DNA of 53,051 nt from assembly GCA_024401185.1 (NCBI GenBank), contig JAKSLO010000005.1:1-53051 (forward strand). Direction: 5' to 3'. The notes below the pieces were generated by a model. The model did not search any database. It had not been told where the DNA came from and worked only from the letters and a program-made list of their open reading frames with translations. The position numbers and the translations under genes were made by a program. Of this stretch, positions 45,165 through 53,051 are shown piece after piece (positions within the stretch are counted from its first letter, which is position 1; each line of letters opens with the position of its first letter). This DNA comes from Bacteroidaceae bacterium. GTDB taxonomy: Bacteria > Bacteroidota > Bacteroidia > Bacteroidales > Bacteroidaceae.

Positions 45165-47555
45165 ATGAAATTCTCATCTGCCTTGTTTTCATTATTTTTG
45201 CTACTGCAATCGGCAGCCATGCCATGCAAGGCACAGCTGCTGATCAACGAAGTCATGCAGTCGAACATTGATTGCCTGTGGGATGGCACAAACCAGTTCC
45301 CCGACTCATGGGTGGAACTATACAACCCCAGCGACAAGATTGTCTCGATGTCAGAATACAGCCTGGGCGAAAGCAATGATGCAAGGAAGGCATGGCAACT
45401 GCCTAAAGACATGAACATTGCAGCAAAAGGGTACGCCATCATCTATTGTGACAACGAAGGCACCGGCAGGCATACCAATTTCAGGCTCAACACGGGCAAG
45501 GACTTCCAGTTGCACCTTTTCCACAAAGGCGTGCCTGTAGATACGTTGGGAGACCTGAAGAAGATGCCTGCCCCTAACATTGCCTATGGCAGGGTAAAGG
45601 ATGGAGCGGCAGAATGGGGATATGAAATGCACCCCACACCAGGCAAGACTAACTATGGTGGGGTGACTGACCTTATGCTGGGAGAACCCATCTTCAGCCA
45701 GCAAGGCGGAGTGTACGAGACGGACAGCCCCTTCTACCTCCATATCAGAATTCCTGACGATGCCCCCGAAGGCACAATGCTACGCTATACAGTCAACGGA
45801 AGTGAACCCGACGATAACAGTATCGAGGTTGACCATAACACATCAATACTCATCAACGGCAACAAAGTGGTGCGTGCCAAGCTCTACTGCAAGGGCTACC
45901 TCTCCCCTCGTTCCACCACGCACTCCTACATCTTTCTCAACAGAGAGATGACGCTCCCCGTAATATCCATTGTGTCCGACGAGAGCTATTTCTATGACGA
46001 CAAGAAGGGCATCTACGTAACCGGCAAGTACAACAGCGACAGCCCTAACTACAAATACGACTGGAGACGTCCCATCAACTTCGAGATGTTCGACAAGCCT
46101 GATGCACCGAGCGTGCTCAACCAGCTTTGCGAAACACGTGTCTCTGGAGCAGCCTCGCGCTCGCTCCCCCTAAAGAGCCTCGCCCTCTATGCCCACAAAC
46201 GCTTTGGAGAAAAGAAATTTGACTATGAGTTCTTCCCCGAGCAGCGCGAAGGGCAGACCAACTTCAAGTCGTTGGTACTTCGCAATGCCGGCAACGACTT
46301 CAATTATCTGTACATGCGCGATGCCGTGGTTCAACGTGTCATGGCTGAGCATACCGACATTGACTTTCAGGCATACCGCCCTGCCATCATTTTCATCAAC
46401 GGTATCTACAAAGGCATTCTGAACATCCGCGAACGTGCAAACGACAACAACATCTACACCAACTACGATGGACTTGAGGATGTGGATGTGGTGGAGACAT
46501 GGTATTTCGTAAAAACAGGCACAGACGAAAACATCAAGGCATTCAGAAAATTCTACAACCAGAAAGGACATTCATGGGACGAATACTCGCAATGGATGGA
46601 TTGCGATGAGTTTATCAACATCATGATCATGAACTGCTACTTTGGCAACATCGATTTCCCCGCAAATAACTGCATGCTTTGGCGCCCACGCAAAGAGGGA
46701 GGTCGATGGAGATGGATTGCAAAAGACCTTGACTATACCATCGGAATATTCGAGAGCAGCGCCACAAGCACCGAGTTCGACTACATCAAGTGGCTATACA
46801 ACTATGGCTACAACTCGGAAGCCCATTGGGGAAATACCCCCAACGAGACCCTGCTCTTCCGAAACCTCATGGAAGATGAGACTTTTGCACGACGATTCAT
46901 TGACCGCTACACCATCTACATGGGCACGTTCCTCAACTTTGAAGGAATCTGGAAGACATGGGGTCCAATGTACGAAATGATCAGGAAGGAATACCCCATA
47001 CACAGGAAACTCGTCAACGAGTGGTGGCCCAAATACCCCGAGGAACTGGATAAAGCACAGAAATGGGTAAAGGAGCGCAACGCACACGCACTCAAGCAAC
47101 TAAGAGAGCAGTATGAGTTGGGAAGCATCATTAACCTGAAGGTGAATCAGGAAGTGGATAATGAGTGCCTGCAAGGCATCACCTTGTGCATGAACGAGGT
47201 GGACTTAGAATCGGGCGTTTATGACGGAGGTTGGTTTGCAGGACACGAGTTGACACTATCTGCCTCCTCAGAAAAAGGTGCAGAAAACGAGGTAACAGGA
47301 TGGAACATACAGTATAAATCAAACAACGCCGTAACGCAGCAAACACTCGAAGGTGCCACGCTCACCCTCAAGGTGCCCTACTACACCGAGGTCAGCATCA
47401 ATGCCATCGTCGCTGAGTCAACGGGTATTGAGCACACCATAGCCAACAACGCTTCAGAGGATGGCACATGGTATGACTTGTACGGCAGAAAACTCAGCAA
47501 GGTGAAACCAGGACAGATTGTCATCAATTGTAAAAGAAAAGTCATTGTCCGATAG
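45165..47555 (+). CDS. Secreted CotH-kinase-family protein with lamin-tail domain
   Basis: This 796-residue protein has a signal peptide (cleavage near CKAQ/L). A lamin-tail domain (LTD, about 22-130, 'LINEVMQSN' and 'WVELYNPSD') and a chitobiase-C-like beta domain (about 175-250) precede the CotH domain (about 255-600). Within CotH, 'GIYKGILNIRERAND' and 'AKDLDYTIG' are the recognisable kinase-like blocks. CotH of Bacillus phosphorylates spore-coat proteins; in Bacteroidota the exported relatives have no known targets. The last 30 residues ('WYDLYGRKLSKVKPGQIVI') resemble a type IX secretion sorting signal, so surface display is likely. Confidence 0.87.
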   Translation: MKFSSALFSLFLLLQSAAMPCKAQLLINEVMQSNIDCLWDGTNQFPDSWVELYNPSDKIVSMSEYSLGESNDARKAWQLPKDMNIAAKGYAIIYCDNEGTGRHTNFRLNTGKDFQLHLFHKGVPVDTLGDLKKMPAPNIAYGRVKDGAAEWGYEMHPTPGKTNYGGVTDLMLGEPIFSQQGGVYETDSPFYLHIRIPDDAPEGTMLRYTVNGSEPDDNSIEVDHNTSILINGNKVVRAKLYCKGYLSPRSTTHSYIFLNREMTLPVISIVSDESYFYDDKKGIYVTGKYNSDSPNYKYDWRRPINFEMFDKPDAPSVLNQLCETRVSGAASRSLPLKSLALYAHKRFGEKKFDYEFFPEQREGQTNFKSLVLRNAGNDFNYLYMRDAVVQRVMAEHTDIDFQAYRPAIIFINGIYKGILNIRERANDNNIYTNYDGLEDVDVVETWYFVKTGTDENIKAFRKFYNQKGHSWDEYSQWMDCDEFINIMIMNCYFGNIDFPANNCMLWRPRKEGGRWRWIAKDLDYTIGIFESSATSTEFDYIKWLYNYGYNSEAHWGNTPNETLLFRNLMEDETFARRFIDRYTIYMGTFLNFEGIWKTWGPMYEMIRKEYPIHRKLVNEWWPKYPEELDKAQKWVKERNAHALKQLREQYELGSIINLKVNQEVDNECLQGITLCMNEVDLESGVYDGGWFAGHELTLSASSEKGAENEVTGWNIQYKSNNAVTQQTLEGATLTLKVPYYTEVSINAIVAESTGIEHTIANNASEDGTWYDLYGRKLSKVKPGQIVINCKRKVIVR

Positions 47556-47611
47556 GCTCTTTCAAGGATACTACAGTCATCCTACAGCCTGCACTCGGTC
47601 TTCACTCGGTT

Positions 47612-47695
47612 TGCTTACGTCTGGCTTACGTCAAAACACGTAAGCCAGACGTAAGCCAATTATGCGCTCATAGGGTGCTGATTGGAGGAAAAACG
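47612..47695. repeat. Dispersed 84-bp repeat A, copy 2
   Basis: This stretch is identical to 16712-16795, in the same orientation, including the 19-bp perfect hairpin (arms at 47613-47631 and 47638-47656). It lies 56 bp after the CotH-type gene; copy 1 lies 86 bp after the DUF6055-type gene. Both are thus downstream of large secreted-protein genes. Confidence 0.85.
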
Positions 47696-47821
47696 AAGGA
47701 AAACAGCATCGTTTTTCTGTCTGCAAAGACACAATTCCATTATCTGCATTGTAAATATTTTCTTAAAAGATGATGTTTTTGACGCTTTCCATTACATTCC
47801 TTCACGCTTCACTCAGCATGC

Positions 47822-47871
47822 ACTCAGGGTGCGCTCACAAATTCGTGGAGAACCGTGAGTGAACTGTAAGC
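47822..47871. repeat. Dispersed hairpin repeat B, copy 2
   Basis: ACTCAGGGTGCGCTCAC at 47822-47838 differs from copy 1 (32359) by one base, and the loop word CGTGGAGAA is kept. The right arm has diverged, leaving a shorter stem. It shares the 47556-48039 gap with repeat A copy 2; no gene is seen in that gap. Confidence 0.65.
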
Positions 47872-48008
47872 GAAGGTAATGCGAAGGTAAAAACCAAAAG
47901 AGGCATTATGGTGTATCAAAATGGTTGTTTCAACGAAATTAACACGATTTTACAACGTATTTTTTGCAGAAAATGAGCATAAAATGATGATTTTACGAAA
48001 AAAAGAAT

Positions 48009-48016
48009 TATCTTTG
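48009..48016 (+). promoter_or_regulatory. -7 box (TATCTTTG) for the 48040 gene
   Basis: TATCTTTG lies only 23 bp before the ATG, giving a short leader. No clear -33 TTTG is at standard spacing. Confidence 0.55.
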
Positions 48017-48039
48017 TGGGCACAAGTAAATCTACGACG

Positions 48040-49578
48040 ATGAATAACAAGCGTTTGCTTTTCACATATATAAAGATAAGCATTTTGTTTTTTCTGCTTG
48101 GGTTGACAGCCAAGGCAGAAGACACAAGACAGATATCAGCATTCGACAGGCTAAGCATGAAGGAAGGGTTGACGGACGATGCCATTGCCACCCTGACACA
48201 ACTGAGCAATGGCGATATTGCCATCAGGCACAACGAAAGCATTGACCTGATGCATGGCGACCAGATAACACGTACACCCTTGCGTGAGGAGTTTGCCAAG
48301 AAAATCGACATAGTACACTGGGCTCGCATAAGCCGATATGACAGCAACAACCGCCTCTGGATGAAGCAAACAGGGATGGTGTACTGCTTCGATCTAAACA
48401 CAAACTCGTTTGTGAACATCAGCGAGATAGATTGTGAAGACGTATTTGTGGACGAAAGCCATAACCTTTGGCTGCTCAAAGACTCCATGCTTACCTCCAT
48501 CGTGGGTGGGAAAGACATCAGCCTAAGCGTGCGCGGAAAGCAAGGCACCCTGCAGTCGATAGACCTTGACGGAGACAAGCTGTACGCCTTCTACAACGAT
48601 GGCGAATTGCGTTGCTTCTCGGTCAGCAGCAACAAGTTGCTCTACAGCAAACGTGCCTACCCCGAGGAAGAGACGCACAACTATGATGCCTCGTTCACCA
48701 TACTCAAGGGCAACAACAACACATACTACCTGCTCAAGCACAACTATCACAAGTGCATCTTCCTGGCCTTCAACACGGAGAAGCAGGAATGGCGCACCAT
48801 CTTCGAGACCATCGACGACATAGGCTTCCACTGCCTGGCAATGCCCTCTGAGGAGATTGCAGTGGTGGGATGTTCCAGAGGCATCTGGCTCATTGATGTG
48901 GCTACAGGAAAGATTGAGAGATGTCCCTCGTTCACCCTTACCGACGGCACCGAAGTGAACACCGGCGTCAATGCCGTGCTGCATTGCAACGACGGAAGAT
49001 TCCTCATTGGAACCTACGACAGGGGATTGCTGATAGCTGACAGCCTCTTTGCTCCCGAGAGCCACACGATGCAAATCATCATAGCCATACTGGTGGGTGT
49101 GATACTGGTGGGCATCGTAATGATTGTGCGCTACCGCCTGACGCAAAAGCGGAAGGAGGAGCAGCTGATGGCAAGAATACACGAGTTGATGCTGCTCAAC
49201 AACAAGCAGCAGCATGAGGAGGAGGAAGAGGAGACAAAGCAGATAAGCGAACTGTCGGGACGCGACATGGAGATACTGAAGCAAGCCACGGCATTGGTGA
49301 AGAAGAACATCAGTCAGCAAGGCTATAACGTGGACGACCTGGCTCACGACATGGCAATGGAGCGTACCGGACTTTACCGACACCTCAACCGCATCATTCA
49401 GCAGTCACCCTCGGCTTTCATACGAGGCATCAGAATGGAGCGCGCCATGGAACTGGTGAAGGAAAAGCGTATGAGCATCACGGAAATATCCGAGCATCTG
49501 GGCTTCTCATCAGTAAGCTACTTCTCAAAATGTTTCAAGGATTACTATGGATTCACCCCAACGGAGTGCAAGGAGTAG
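48040..49578 (+). CDS. Membrane-anchored AraC-type one-component regulator
   Basis: This 512-residue protein is counted from the ATG at 48040; a GTG 24 nt upstream overlaps the promoter box and is rejected. It has a signal/anchor segment, a propeller-like periplasmic domain (about 30-335, opening 'RLSMKEGLTDDAIATL' as in HTCS proteins), one transmembrane helix (about 344-365), a charged coiled coil rich in Glu, and a C-terminal AraC HTH pair (about 430-510). There is no kinase, ATPase or receiver domain. It looks like an HTCS stripped to sensor plus DNA-binding parts, acting from the membrane. Likely targets are the reductase and esterase genes downstream. Confidence 0.87.
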   Translation: MNNKRLLFTYIKISILFFLLGLTAKAEDTRQISAFDRLSMKEGLTDDAIATLTQLSNGDIAIRHNESIDLMHGDQITRTPLREEFAKKIDIVHWARISRYDSNNRLWMKQTGMVYCFDLNTNSFVNISEIDCEDVFVDESHNLWLLKDSMLTSIVGGKDISLSVRGKQGTLQSIDLDGDKLYAFYNDGELRCFSVSSNKLLYSKRAYPEEETHNYDASFTILKGNNNTYYLLKHNYHKCIFLAFNTEKQEWRTIFETIDDIGFHCLAMPSEEIAVVGCSRGIWLIDVATGKIERCPSFTLTDGTEVNTGVNAVLHCNDGRFLIGTYDRGLLIADSLFAPESHTMQIIIAILVGVILVGIVMIVRYRLTQKRKEEQLMARIHELMLLNNKQQHEEEEEETKQISELSGRDMEILKQATALVKKNISQQGYNVDDLAHDMAMERTGLYRHLNRIIQQSPSAFIRGIRMERAMELVKEKRMSITEISEHLGFSSVSYFSKCFKDYYGFTPTECKE

Positions 49579-49695
49579 AAAGAAAGGAAGTTAGGGGAAG
49601 TATGAGGAAGTTCTTCTGCAGGCAGGCGGCAAAACGGCAAGGTGAGCAGAATTTGCGAAACTAAAACAGAAAAAACTAATCAAAAAACCAAAACT

Positions 49696-50517
49696 ATGAT
49701 AAAACTAAACAATGGTGCCCAAATACCACAAATTGGTGTAGGTACATGGACGCTGCGCGATGAAACAGCAACAAACAACGTAAGACTGGCCCTTGAAGCA
49801 GGTTTCAGACACATCGACACCGCTCAAGGGTATGACAACGAGGCAGAAGTGGGCCAGGGCATTCTGGACAGCGGAGTGCCACGTCAAGACATCTTTCTGA
49901 CCACCAAAGTGGCTACCAACATCATGCGCGAGGGAGAGACCGCCATACGCAACTCCATCGACCAAAGTCTGGCAAAACTGAAGACCGACTATCTCGACCT
50001 CTTACTCATCCACTGGCCAGTAAAGGATTGTGTAAAGACTACCTGGCAAATCATGGAGGAGTATGTGAAGTGTGGCAAGGTGCGTTCAATAGGTGTGAGC
50101 AACTTCAACCCGCACCATCTGAACGACCTGCTGGAGTATGCAGAGATTCGCCCTGTCATCAACCAGATAGAGGTACATCCACTCATGACGCAGGAGGACA
50201 TCATCGCATACAATCGTCAGCTGGGCATACAGATTCAGGCATGGGGACCTTTCGGACAAGGTGACATCGACGTGGTGGGACACCCGCTGTTGCAGTCGCT
50301 GGCAAAGCAGTACGACAAGACTCCCTCACAGATTGTGCTCAGATGGATTGTACAGCAAGGACTTATCACCATTCCTCGAGCTAAGCCCAACCATTTTGCT
50401 GAAAACCTTGAAGTTATGCAATTCGAGCTGAAGGATGAAGACATGAAGAGCATCAGCGCACTCAACCAGAATCTGCGCTCAAACAAGAACAACGACCCCG
50501 AAACATTTCCTTGGTAA
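49696..50517 (+). CDS. Aldo/keto reductase
   Basis: This 273-residue cytosolic NADPH-dependent reductase is counted from the ATG at 49696; a GTG at 49642 would add a polar, non-family extension. The catalytic tetrad is complete: Asp41 and Tyr46 in 'DTAQGYDNEAEVG', Lys71 in 'FLTTKV' and His106 in 'LLIHWP'. The C-terminal NADP-binding block 'TIPRAKPNHFAENLEV' has the K-x-x-H/R spacing usual in the family. The substrate is unknown. It is followed after 7 nt by the flavoprotein gene, so the two are probably co-transcribed. Confidence 0.93.
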   Translation: MIKLNNGAQIPQIGVGTWTLRDETATNNVRLALEAGFRHIDTAQGYDNEAEVGQGILDSGVPRQDIFLTTKVATNIMREGETAIRNSIDQSLAKLKTDYLDLLLIHWPVKDCVKTTWQIMEEYVKCGKVRSIGVSNFNPHHLNDLLEYAEIRPVINQIEVHPLMTQEDIIAYNRQLGIQIQAWGPFGQGDIDVVGHPLLQSLAKQYDKTPSQIVLRWIVQQGLITIPRAKPNHFAENLEVMQFELKDEDMKSISALNQNLRSNKNNDPETFPW

Positions 50518-50524
50518 GACGACT

Positions 50525-51148
50525 ATGAAAGTAATCATTCTAAACGGAAGTCCTAAAGCAGAAGGAAATACTGCTACAGCCTTGCACGAGGTGGAGAGAG
50601 TGCTTCAGCAGCAAGGCATTGAGACGGAATGGATTCATGTGGGGCATAGATCGATACATGGCTGTATTGCGTGCAACAAATGCTGGGACACGGGTGTATG
50701 CGCCTTCGGCGACATTGTGAACGAGCTGTCCATCAAGATGAAAGAGGCAGATGGTCTGCTGATTGGTTCACCTGTGTACTTTGCCTCTCCTAACGGAACC
50801 CTGCTTGCCCTACTCGACCGTTTGTTCTACTCCAACCTACACACAGATTGGACGATGAAGGTGGGTGCATCGGTAAGCATTGCCCGACGTGGAGGTGCCA
50901 CCTCGACCATGGAAGTGCTCAACAAGTATTTCCTGAAAACCAACATGCCCGTGGTGCCATCGCAATACTGGAGCATAGCACACGGAACAGATCCGGGTGA
51001 GGTAAACAAGGACGAAGAAGGTATGCAAACCATGCGACAACTGGGTTTGAACATGGCATTTATGATCAAAGCCATACAGGTGGGCTTGCAGCAGTTCGGT
51101 TCACCCAAAATACAAGAACCACTTGTGGAGACACATTATATCAGATAA
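50525..51148 (+). CDS. NADPH-dependent FMN-reductase-like flavoprotein
   Basis: This 207-residue flavodoxin-fold protein has the FMN phosphate loop 'NGSPKAEGNTATAL' at residues 7-20. Four cysteines (47, 50, 53, 59 in 'GCIACNKCWDTGVC') match the compact cluster motif of iron-sulfur flavoproteins, though many relatives keep the cysteines without a proven cluster. 'LIGSPVYFASPNGTL' is the second flavin loop. It is probably an electron-transfer or quinone/azo reductase. It follows the aldo/keto reductase by 7 nt. Confidence 0.9.
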   Translation: MKVIILNGSPKAEGNTATALHEVERVLQQQGIETEWIHVGHRSIHGCIACNKCWDTGVCAFGDIVNELSIKMKEADGLLIGSPVYFASPNGTLLALLDRLFYSNLHTDWTMKVGASVSIARRGGATSTMEVLNKYFLKTNMPVVPSQYWSIAHGTDPGEVNKDEEGMQTMRQLGLNMAFMIKAIQVGLQQFGSPKIQEPLVETHYIR

Positions 51149-51399
51149 GTCGCAGACGAACTTACCCGTAAGTTACTAAATATGTCCTATAACTAAGTTT
51201 CCCACCATAAACGATTATTACCCAGACTTTAAGATGAGAGATTTTTCCTTGATTTTGAGCGAGTTTACGAGCGATCTATAATAATACCGTTCATTTATTT
51301 TTAGGATTGATTCTCACCAAGATTTTAAAATCAGGGGGAAAATCTAAAACAAGAATAATAGAAAACATTTTTAGAACTTCCCCCCAAAAACAATTATCT

Positions 51400-52881
51400 A
51401 TGAAAAAAACATTTGTAATCTTGTGGATGCTGACCACAACCCTACTTGCACAGGCGCAAGGACGACAGTCGAAATATGAAAGAGAGAACGACATACCCTA
51501 CACAACCTCGACAAACCAGTATGCGCAGGAACGATGCAAACTGGACGTATATTACCCTACCGACATGAAGGATGTGCCCGTAGTGGTGTGGTTTCATGGG
51601 GGTGGCATTGAAGGCGGTAACAAGCACATCGACCAGGAATTGCAACGTAGCGGAATGACTGTAGTAGCTGCCAATTACCGTCTGCTGCCAAAAGCCAGCA
51701 TTGACGAAGTGCTTGACGATGCGGCTTGCGCTGTGGCATGGGCTTTCAAAAATGCAGAGAAATACAACGGAAGCAAGAAAAAGATTTTCGTGGCAGGACA
51801 TTCGGCAGGCGGCTATCTGCTCGACATCATCGGTCTTGACAAGAAGTGGCTCGCAAAATATGGTGTAGATGCCGACTCCATTGCAGGACTTATCCCATTT
51901 AGCGGACAGGTAGTCACTCACTACAACATCCGCAAGCAGCAGGGCATTGGTCCACTCCAAGCCACTATCGACAAGTATGCTCCCCTAACCTACGTTCGCA
52001 AGGACTGCCCGCCTATGATCATCATATCGGGTGACAGAGAGTTGGAACTCTATGGCAGATACGAAGAACAGGCCTACTTCTGGCGCATGCTTAAACTTAC
52101 AGGCCACCCCGACGTAACTCTTTATGAGATGCAGGGTTATGACCATGGAGCAATGCCACAACCTGCATATAAGGTGATGAAGGATCACATCAAGCGTATC
52201 GTTAACAGCAAAACATCAGCCATGCCCACTCCCATCATCAAGACCGAAGAGCAAGCACAATATTGCTTTGCATGGGATGACACTTACGCACGTCACGGGG
52301 CAAGCATTGTCAAAAGCAGCCAATTGCCCATTCTAAACCTAGGTAACAACGATGGATATTACGACTTGACTGCCGAGACGGGTGCGTTAGTACAAAACCT
52401 TAAAGACTTCACCATCTCTGTGTATTTCAAAGTAGATACTGAAAACAGACTCGATGGTTATGGGCATTTCCTCTTTGCATTCTCCCAACTGGCAGAGAAC
52501 AAGGCTGAAGAGGGTCCTTACATGGCTATGCGTCTGAACGAGCAGCGTTTTGAGACTTCGACAGGTGGATACAATCACGAGCAAATAGTAATGCAGGGTG
52601 GACAACCTAAACGCAACGTATGGGTTCACGCCCTCTTCCGTCAGCAAGGCACCAAGGGAGAACTTTACCTCGACGGCAAACTCATAGGAACCAACAACAA
52701 CATGCCTATCCTTTCTGACATCTTTAAGGATGCACCCGCCTATTGCTGGATTGGACGCGCACCATTCAAGGGTGACAAATACCTCACCCACTCTCATGTA
52801 GCTGATTTCCGAATCTACAACTATGCCGTCAGCAACAAGGAACTGCAGGAACTCAACAAACGAAAAAGTCTGTTGAAATAA
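51400..52881 (+). CDS. Secreted alpha/beta-hydrolase fused to a LamG-like domain
   Basis: This 493-residue protein is counted from the ATG at 51400, which begins a proper signal peptide (cleavage near AQAQ/G); an upstream in-frame start would bury it. The esterase half (about 25-290) has the oxyanion loop 'WFHGGGIEGG' and the nucleophile Ser135 in 'AGHSAGGY'. Asp in 'ISGDRELELY' and His in 'GYDHGAM' complete the triad. It is HSL/carboxylesterase-like. Residues about 320-490 form a concanavalin/LamG-type beta sandwich. This layout suggests a surface polysaccharide acetyl- or feruloyl-esterase with a carbohydrate-contacting domain. The 250-bp upstream gap shows no clear motif. Confidence 0.85.
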   Translation: MKKTFVILWMLTTTLLAQAQGRQSKYERENDIPYTTSTNQYAQERCKLDVYYPTDMKDVPVVVWFHGGGIEGGNKHIDQELQRSGMTVVAANYRLLPKASIDEVLDDAACAVAWAFKNAEKYNGSKKKIFVAGHSAGGYLLDIIGLDKKWLAKYGVDADSIAGLIPFSGQVVTHYNIRKQQGIGPLQATIDKYAPLTYVRKDCPPMIIISGDRELELYGRYEEQAYFWRMLKLTGHPDVTLYEMQGYDHGAMPQPAYKVMKDHIKRIVNSKTSAMPTPIIKTEEQAQYCFAWDDTYARHGASIVKSSQLPILNLGNNDGYYDLTAETGALVQNLKDFTISVYFKVDTENRLDGYGHFLFAFSQLAENKAEEGPYMAMRLNEQRFETSTGGYNHEQIVMQGGQPKRNVWVHALFRQQGTKGELYLDGKLIGTNNNMPILSDIFKDAPAYCWIGRAPFKGDKYLTHSHVADFRIYNYAVSNKELQELNKRKSLLK

Positions 52882-52926
52882 TCAACACAAAAAAACAAAA
52901 ATAGAAATAATCAACACAAAAAAAAG

Positions 52927-52958
52927 AAATCGGCAAGCGCAAACGCTTGCCGATTTTT
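52927..52958. terminator. Strong hairpin terminator between convergent genes
   Basis: A perfect 13-bp stem, AAATCGGCAAGCG / CGCTTGCCGATTT, with a 4-nt loop and T/A runs on both sides can serve both strands. A direct repeat of AATAATCAACACAAAAAAA precedes it at about 52880-52925. Confidence 0.9.
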
Positions 52959-52983
52959 ATTACATCTATAAGTAAGATACTTA

Positions 52984-53051
52984 TTAGATTGCGAAAGGAT
53001 TCTCGCCGGGATAGAGCTGACCTGCGGGGAGAGGAGTGTTGATATCCTCTA
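52984..53051 (-). CDS. C-terminal end of a gene running off the window
   Basis: The minus strand shows the last 22 codons of an open frame ending 'LPAGQLYPGENPFAI' and a TAA stop at 52984-52986. A SusD/RagB-type outer-membrane protein is possible from the style of the ending, but this is only a guess. The strong terminator at 52927-52958 lies just past the stop, which supports a real gene end. Confidence 0.55.
   Translation of the reverse strand, partial: EDINTPLPAGQLYPGENPFAI

Noticed and set aside
51149-51399. Coding extension upstream of the LamG-fused esterase
   Set aside because: The in-frame start at 51307 would place 31 charged residues before a proper signal peptide.

Overview
The window reads as chromosomal DNA from a Bacteroidota bacterium, most likely a Prevotellaceae member (Prevotella/Segatella-like). 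The signs are TAnnTTTG promoter boxes without clear Shine-Dalgarno sites, a hybrid two-component regulator, a Bacteroides-type GT3 glycogen synthase, DUF389, DUF6055 and CotH-type secreted proteins, and many secreted glycoside hydrolases. No rRNA, tRNA, CRISPR array, prophage or intact insertion sequence was recognised.

Layout. 1-8.4 kb: a repeat-rich left edge, a small secreted protein (506), a GH30 / DUF389 / TauE operon (1273-4906), a convergent minus-strand pair (secreted protein and SGNH hydrolase), then a porin O/P-like protein and a secreted esterase. 8.4-10.8 kb: a SpoT-like RSH protein whose synthetase domain looks dead, and a small protein ending in a sliding-clamp-type motif. 10.9-16.6 kb: a GH127 beta-L-arabinofuranosidase-like enzyme and two secreted proteins, one with a HEVGH metallopeptidase-type motif. 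17.2-26.2 kb: a small polysaccharide-use locus, with GH43 and GH31 enzymes divergent from a hybrid two-component system. 26.4-30.8 kb: glgP and a GT3 glycogen synthase. 31-32.3 kb: a secreted protein and a zinc-ribbon membrane protein. 32.8-40.4 kb: a minus-strand run of PBP1A, kdsB, a 14-repeat MORN protein, glgB and a DUF6057-like membrane protein. 40.6-44 kb: a SHOCT-like protein, pyrB, pyrI and glyA. 44.2-47.6 kb: a lipoprotein, a 67-residue protein and a CotH-kinase-family protein. 48-52.9 kb: a membrane-anchored AraC-type one-component regulator, an aldo/keto reductase, a flavoprotein and an esterase with a LamG-like domain. The window ends inside an unidentified minus-strand gene.

How the genes fit together. 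Glycogen synthesis, branching and phosphorolysis are all present, split over two loci. The GH43/GH31 pair is probably controlled by the adjacent hybrid two-component regulator, and a repeated 10-mer in the shared intergenic region is a candidate operator. The other secreted hydrolases suggest plant or host glycan use.

The most unusual content is non-coding. Three intergenic regions carry degenerate arrays with a strict 8-bp period (phase marked by CGA). Each begins 17-19 nt after a plus-strand stop codon and lies on the transcript-sense strand. There are also several dispersed hairpin repeats: an 84-bp identical element in two gaps, a 31-bp element shared in opposite orientation between the left edge and 32.6 kb, and a concentric 140-bp imperfect palindrome at 148-287.
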